From Gemmatimonadaceae bacterium (lineage in GTDB: Bacteria; Latescibacterota; UBA2968; UBA8231): a stretch of 25,778 nt of DNA. The stretch covers positions 1 through 25,778 of the forward strand of contig PBSR01000094.1 of assembly GCA_002726335.1 (NCBI GenBank), in the 5' to 3' direction. Positions 24,327 through 25,778 of the stretch are shown in pieces (the stretch's first letter is position 1; the number at the start of each line of letters is the position of its first letter). Below the pieces are notes generated by a model that was not told where the DNA came from, made no database searches, and worked only from the letters and a program-made list of their open reading frames with translations. The translations under genes were made by a program, and so were the position numbers.

Positions 24327-25778
24327 GTGTGGTGTAGACGGTGGCATCGTCTTCTTTGGCTGCCCGCCTTGTTGGCGGTCACTGCTCTGGCCGATGTGAC
24401 GGCCGAGCCTTCTGTCTGGCCCTCCGATCACCTGTTCCTGCTCTCGGTCGAATCGGCAGGCCTGCGGGGCCGCCCGCGGCGTGCTGCAGCCGATGGCTCG
24501 AGAGGTCTCTGGATCGCCGGTCACCACGAGTTGGTCCGATGGAGCCCGGCGGGTGTCGTCGAACGCCATCTCGCCGAAGACACGGCCTGGATGATCGATG
24601 GCCGGGTCACGCATCTTGCCACCGGTGCAGGCACTGTCTGGTTCGGTACACCAGCGGGTATCGGTCGACTGGGGCCGGGTGCCCCCGCGTGGTTTGGCCC
24701 CGCCTCGGGGCTGCCAGATCAGCGGATCACAACCCTTGAGATTCTCCCGACGAGTCCGGCGGAAGCGGTGGCCGGTACCTGGCGCGGACTCGCCCGTTCA
24801 GGCCCCTCTGGATTCTTCCCCCTCCCTCCCTCGGCCCCCGTACTCTCGGTGGCGGTCGGAGGAGATCGGGTGGTAGCGGCCGTTCCTGGCTCGCTGCCGG
24901 ACTGCGGTTCGTCTGCTTCGCCGGAGGTGGGTCCCGGTGGTGCGGGCACGATCATGCTGTCTTCTGGCGGCACGCTGTGGGCCGGCGGCCGGGATCTCTG
25001 GTCATGCGATGGGGACAGTTGGCGGCGAATCGCGACGGCTCCTGGCGGCGTTCTCGGGATCACGGAAGCACGCGATGGCACGATGTGGGTCGGCTGCGGC
25101 AAAGGGATCTTCTTTCTCTCTGAGGGCAGACTGCGGCCCGCCGCTGGCCCCGCCACTGCCATCGTGAGTCTCGGGTCCCAGGACGCCGGCGTGCTGGCCG
25201 GGACCTCGGGAGACGGCCTCTGGGACTGCTCCCGGGACGGCTGCGAACGCCGGCCCGGCATGCCGCGCGAGGCGCATGTGGTCGATGTAGCCGTTCTCGG
25301 TGCCGACGCCTGGGTAACGACCCAGCGTGGGCTCTATCAGTGTCGGCCCGGGTGTGAGCTCTTCGAACATCCCGAACTGGCGGCCGCCGGCGACCCGGGC
25401 CCGGTGGTCATCGAGGGGGACGTGGTCTGGGTCGGCTCTCCCGGTGGCGGCGGCATCATCCGCATCTCTGGCCCTGACGAGGTCGACCGATACACCCCTG
25501 AACGCAGACTTCCCGATGCTGATATCAACACCCTGTTACCCGGACAGGACGGGCTGTGGCTGGCCACTGACGCGGGGCTCGTGCAGTACACGGGCTCGCA
25601 GTTCATACCTCGTGGGCCTGGCCAGACAGCGGCTCTCAGCCTCCAGCGCGACGATCAGGGCCGGCTCTGGGGCGGCGACCGCGAAGGCCTGTGGCTGACT
25701 GAGACGGGTGGCACGCCGAAGCAAAGGCTGCCTTTGCCGATTCACACCGTTCGTGCCCTCGAACTGGATGGCGCCGGC
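24327..25778 (+). CDS. Exported two-component-regulator-type beta-propeller sensor, N-terminal part
   Basis: An open frame of 484 codons with no stop before the right edge. GTG 24327 is chosen because the product then begins with a signal peptide or anchor (W-C-R-R-W-H-R, then L-L-W-L-P-A-L-L-A-V) and AGGGG lies three bases upstream; ATG 24249 is an alternative with a Pro/Arg-rich extension and no ribosome binding site. About nine Reg_prop-like blades are visible: L-W-I-A-G (61), V-W-F-G-T-P-A-G-I, L-W-A-G-G-R-D, M-W-V-G-C-G-K-G-I (253), V-L-A-G-T-S-G-D-G-L, A-W-V-T-T-Q-R-G-L, V-W-V-G-S-P-G, L-W-L-A-T-D-A-G-L (410), L-W-G-G-D-R-E-G-L. In known proteins such propellers form the periplasmic sensor of hybrid histidine kinases or of GGDEF/other output proteins; the output domain lies outside the window. 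Its divergence from the CBM9-like gene suggests it senses or controls this locus (inference). Confidence 0.82.
   Translation, partial: MWCRRWHRLLWLPALLAVTALADVTAEPSVWPSDHLFLLSVESAGLRGRPRRAAADGSRGLWIAGHHELVRWSPAGVVERHLAEDTAWMIDGRVTHLATGAGTVWFGTPAGIGRLGPGAPAWFGPASGLPDQRITTLEILPTSPAEAVAGTWRGLARSGPSGFFPLPPSAPVLSVAVGGDRVVAAVPGSLPDCGSSASPEVGPGGAGTIMLSSGGTLWAGGRDLWSCDGDSWRRIATAPGGVLGITEARDGTMWVGCGKGIFFLSEGRLRPAAGPATAIVSLGSQDAGVLAGTSGDGLWDCSRDGCERRPGMPREAHVVDVAVLGADAWVTTQRGLYQCRPGCELFEHPELAAAGDPGPVVIEGDVVWVGSPGGGGIIRISGPDEVDRYTPERRLPDADINTLLPGQDGLWLATDAGLVQYTGSQFIPRGPGQTAALSLQRDDQGRLWGGDREGLWLTETGGTPKQRLPLPIHTVRALELDGAG

Noticed and set aside
24186..24614. 142-aa minus-strand frame across the propeller gene start
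   Set aside because: No recognisable motif or ribosome binding site; the plus frame has repeated propeller motifs.

Overview
The window looks like a piece of chromosome from a GC-rich, diderm, uncultured-type bacterium of the FCB assemblage (candidate phyla such as Latescibacterota, Eisenbacteria or KSB1, or Gemmatimonadota; this is inference, there is no rRNA or other marker). Reasons: a PorV/PorQ-like outer-membrane protein start, three giant exported proteins ending in FlgD-Ig/CHU_C-like domains, CBM9-like exported proteins, an outer-membrane beta-barrel ending in Phe, lipoproteins, and TPR-fused membrane enzymes. No tRNA, rRNA, IS element or CRISPR array was seen.

Layout. (1) 1-1995, minus strand: CBM9-like protein, lipoprotein, PorV/PorQ-like protein (cut by the window edge). 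(2) 2096-4279, plus strand: GT-C glycosyltransferase fused to TPRs, divergent from block 1 and convergent with block 3. (3) 4295-22691, minus strand, seven co-directional genes that may form one long operon: two FlgD-Ig giants (877 and 1225 aa), a beta-barrel (922 aa), a lipoprotein paralogous to the one in block 1, an SGNH hydrolase, a fused MFS/spermidine-synthase-like/TPR protein, and a third FlgD-Ig giant (989 aa). (4) 22900-23820, minus strand: a second CBM9-like protein, separated from block 3 by a strong intrinsic terminator. (5) 24327 to the right edge, plus strand: an exported beta-propeller of the two-component-regulator (Reg_prop) type, running off the window.

How the parts may work together (inference). 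The three giants share one architecture (discoidin-like segment, a jelly-roll-like middle, C-terminal FlgD-Ig ending in V-x-V-x-Y), so they look like a family of surface-displayed binding proteins. The barrel and the lipoprotein are adjacent and probably translationally coupled, which suggests an outer-membrane pair. The CBM9-like proteins add presumed glycan binding, and the divergent propeller is of the kind used as the sensor of glycan-utilisation loci. The whole resembles a non-Sus, PUL-like or surface-display locus, in which the CBM9 plus lipoprotein plus outer-membrane protein set occurs twice. No glycoside hydrolase is visible in the window, so the substrate is unknown.
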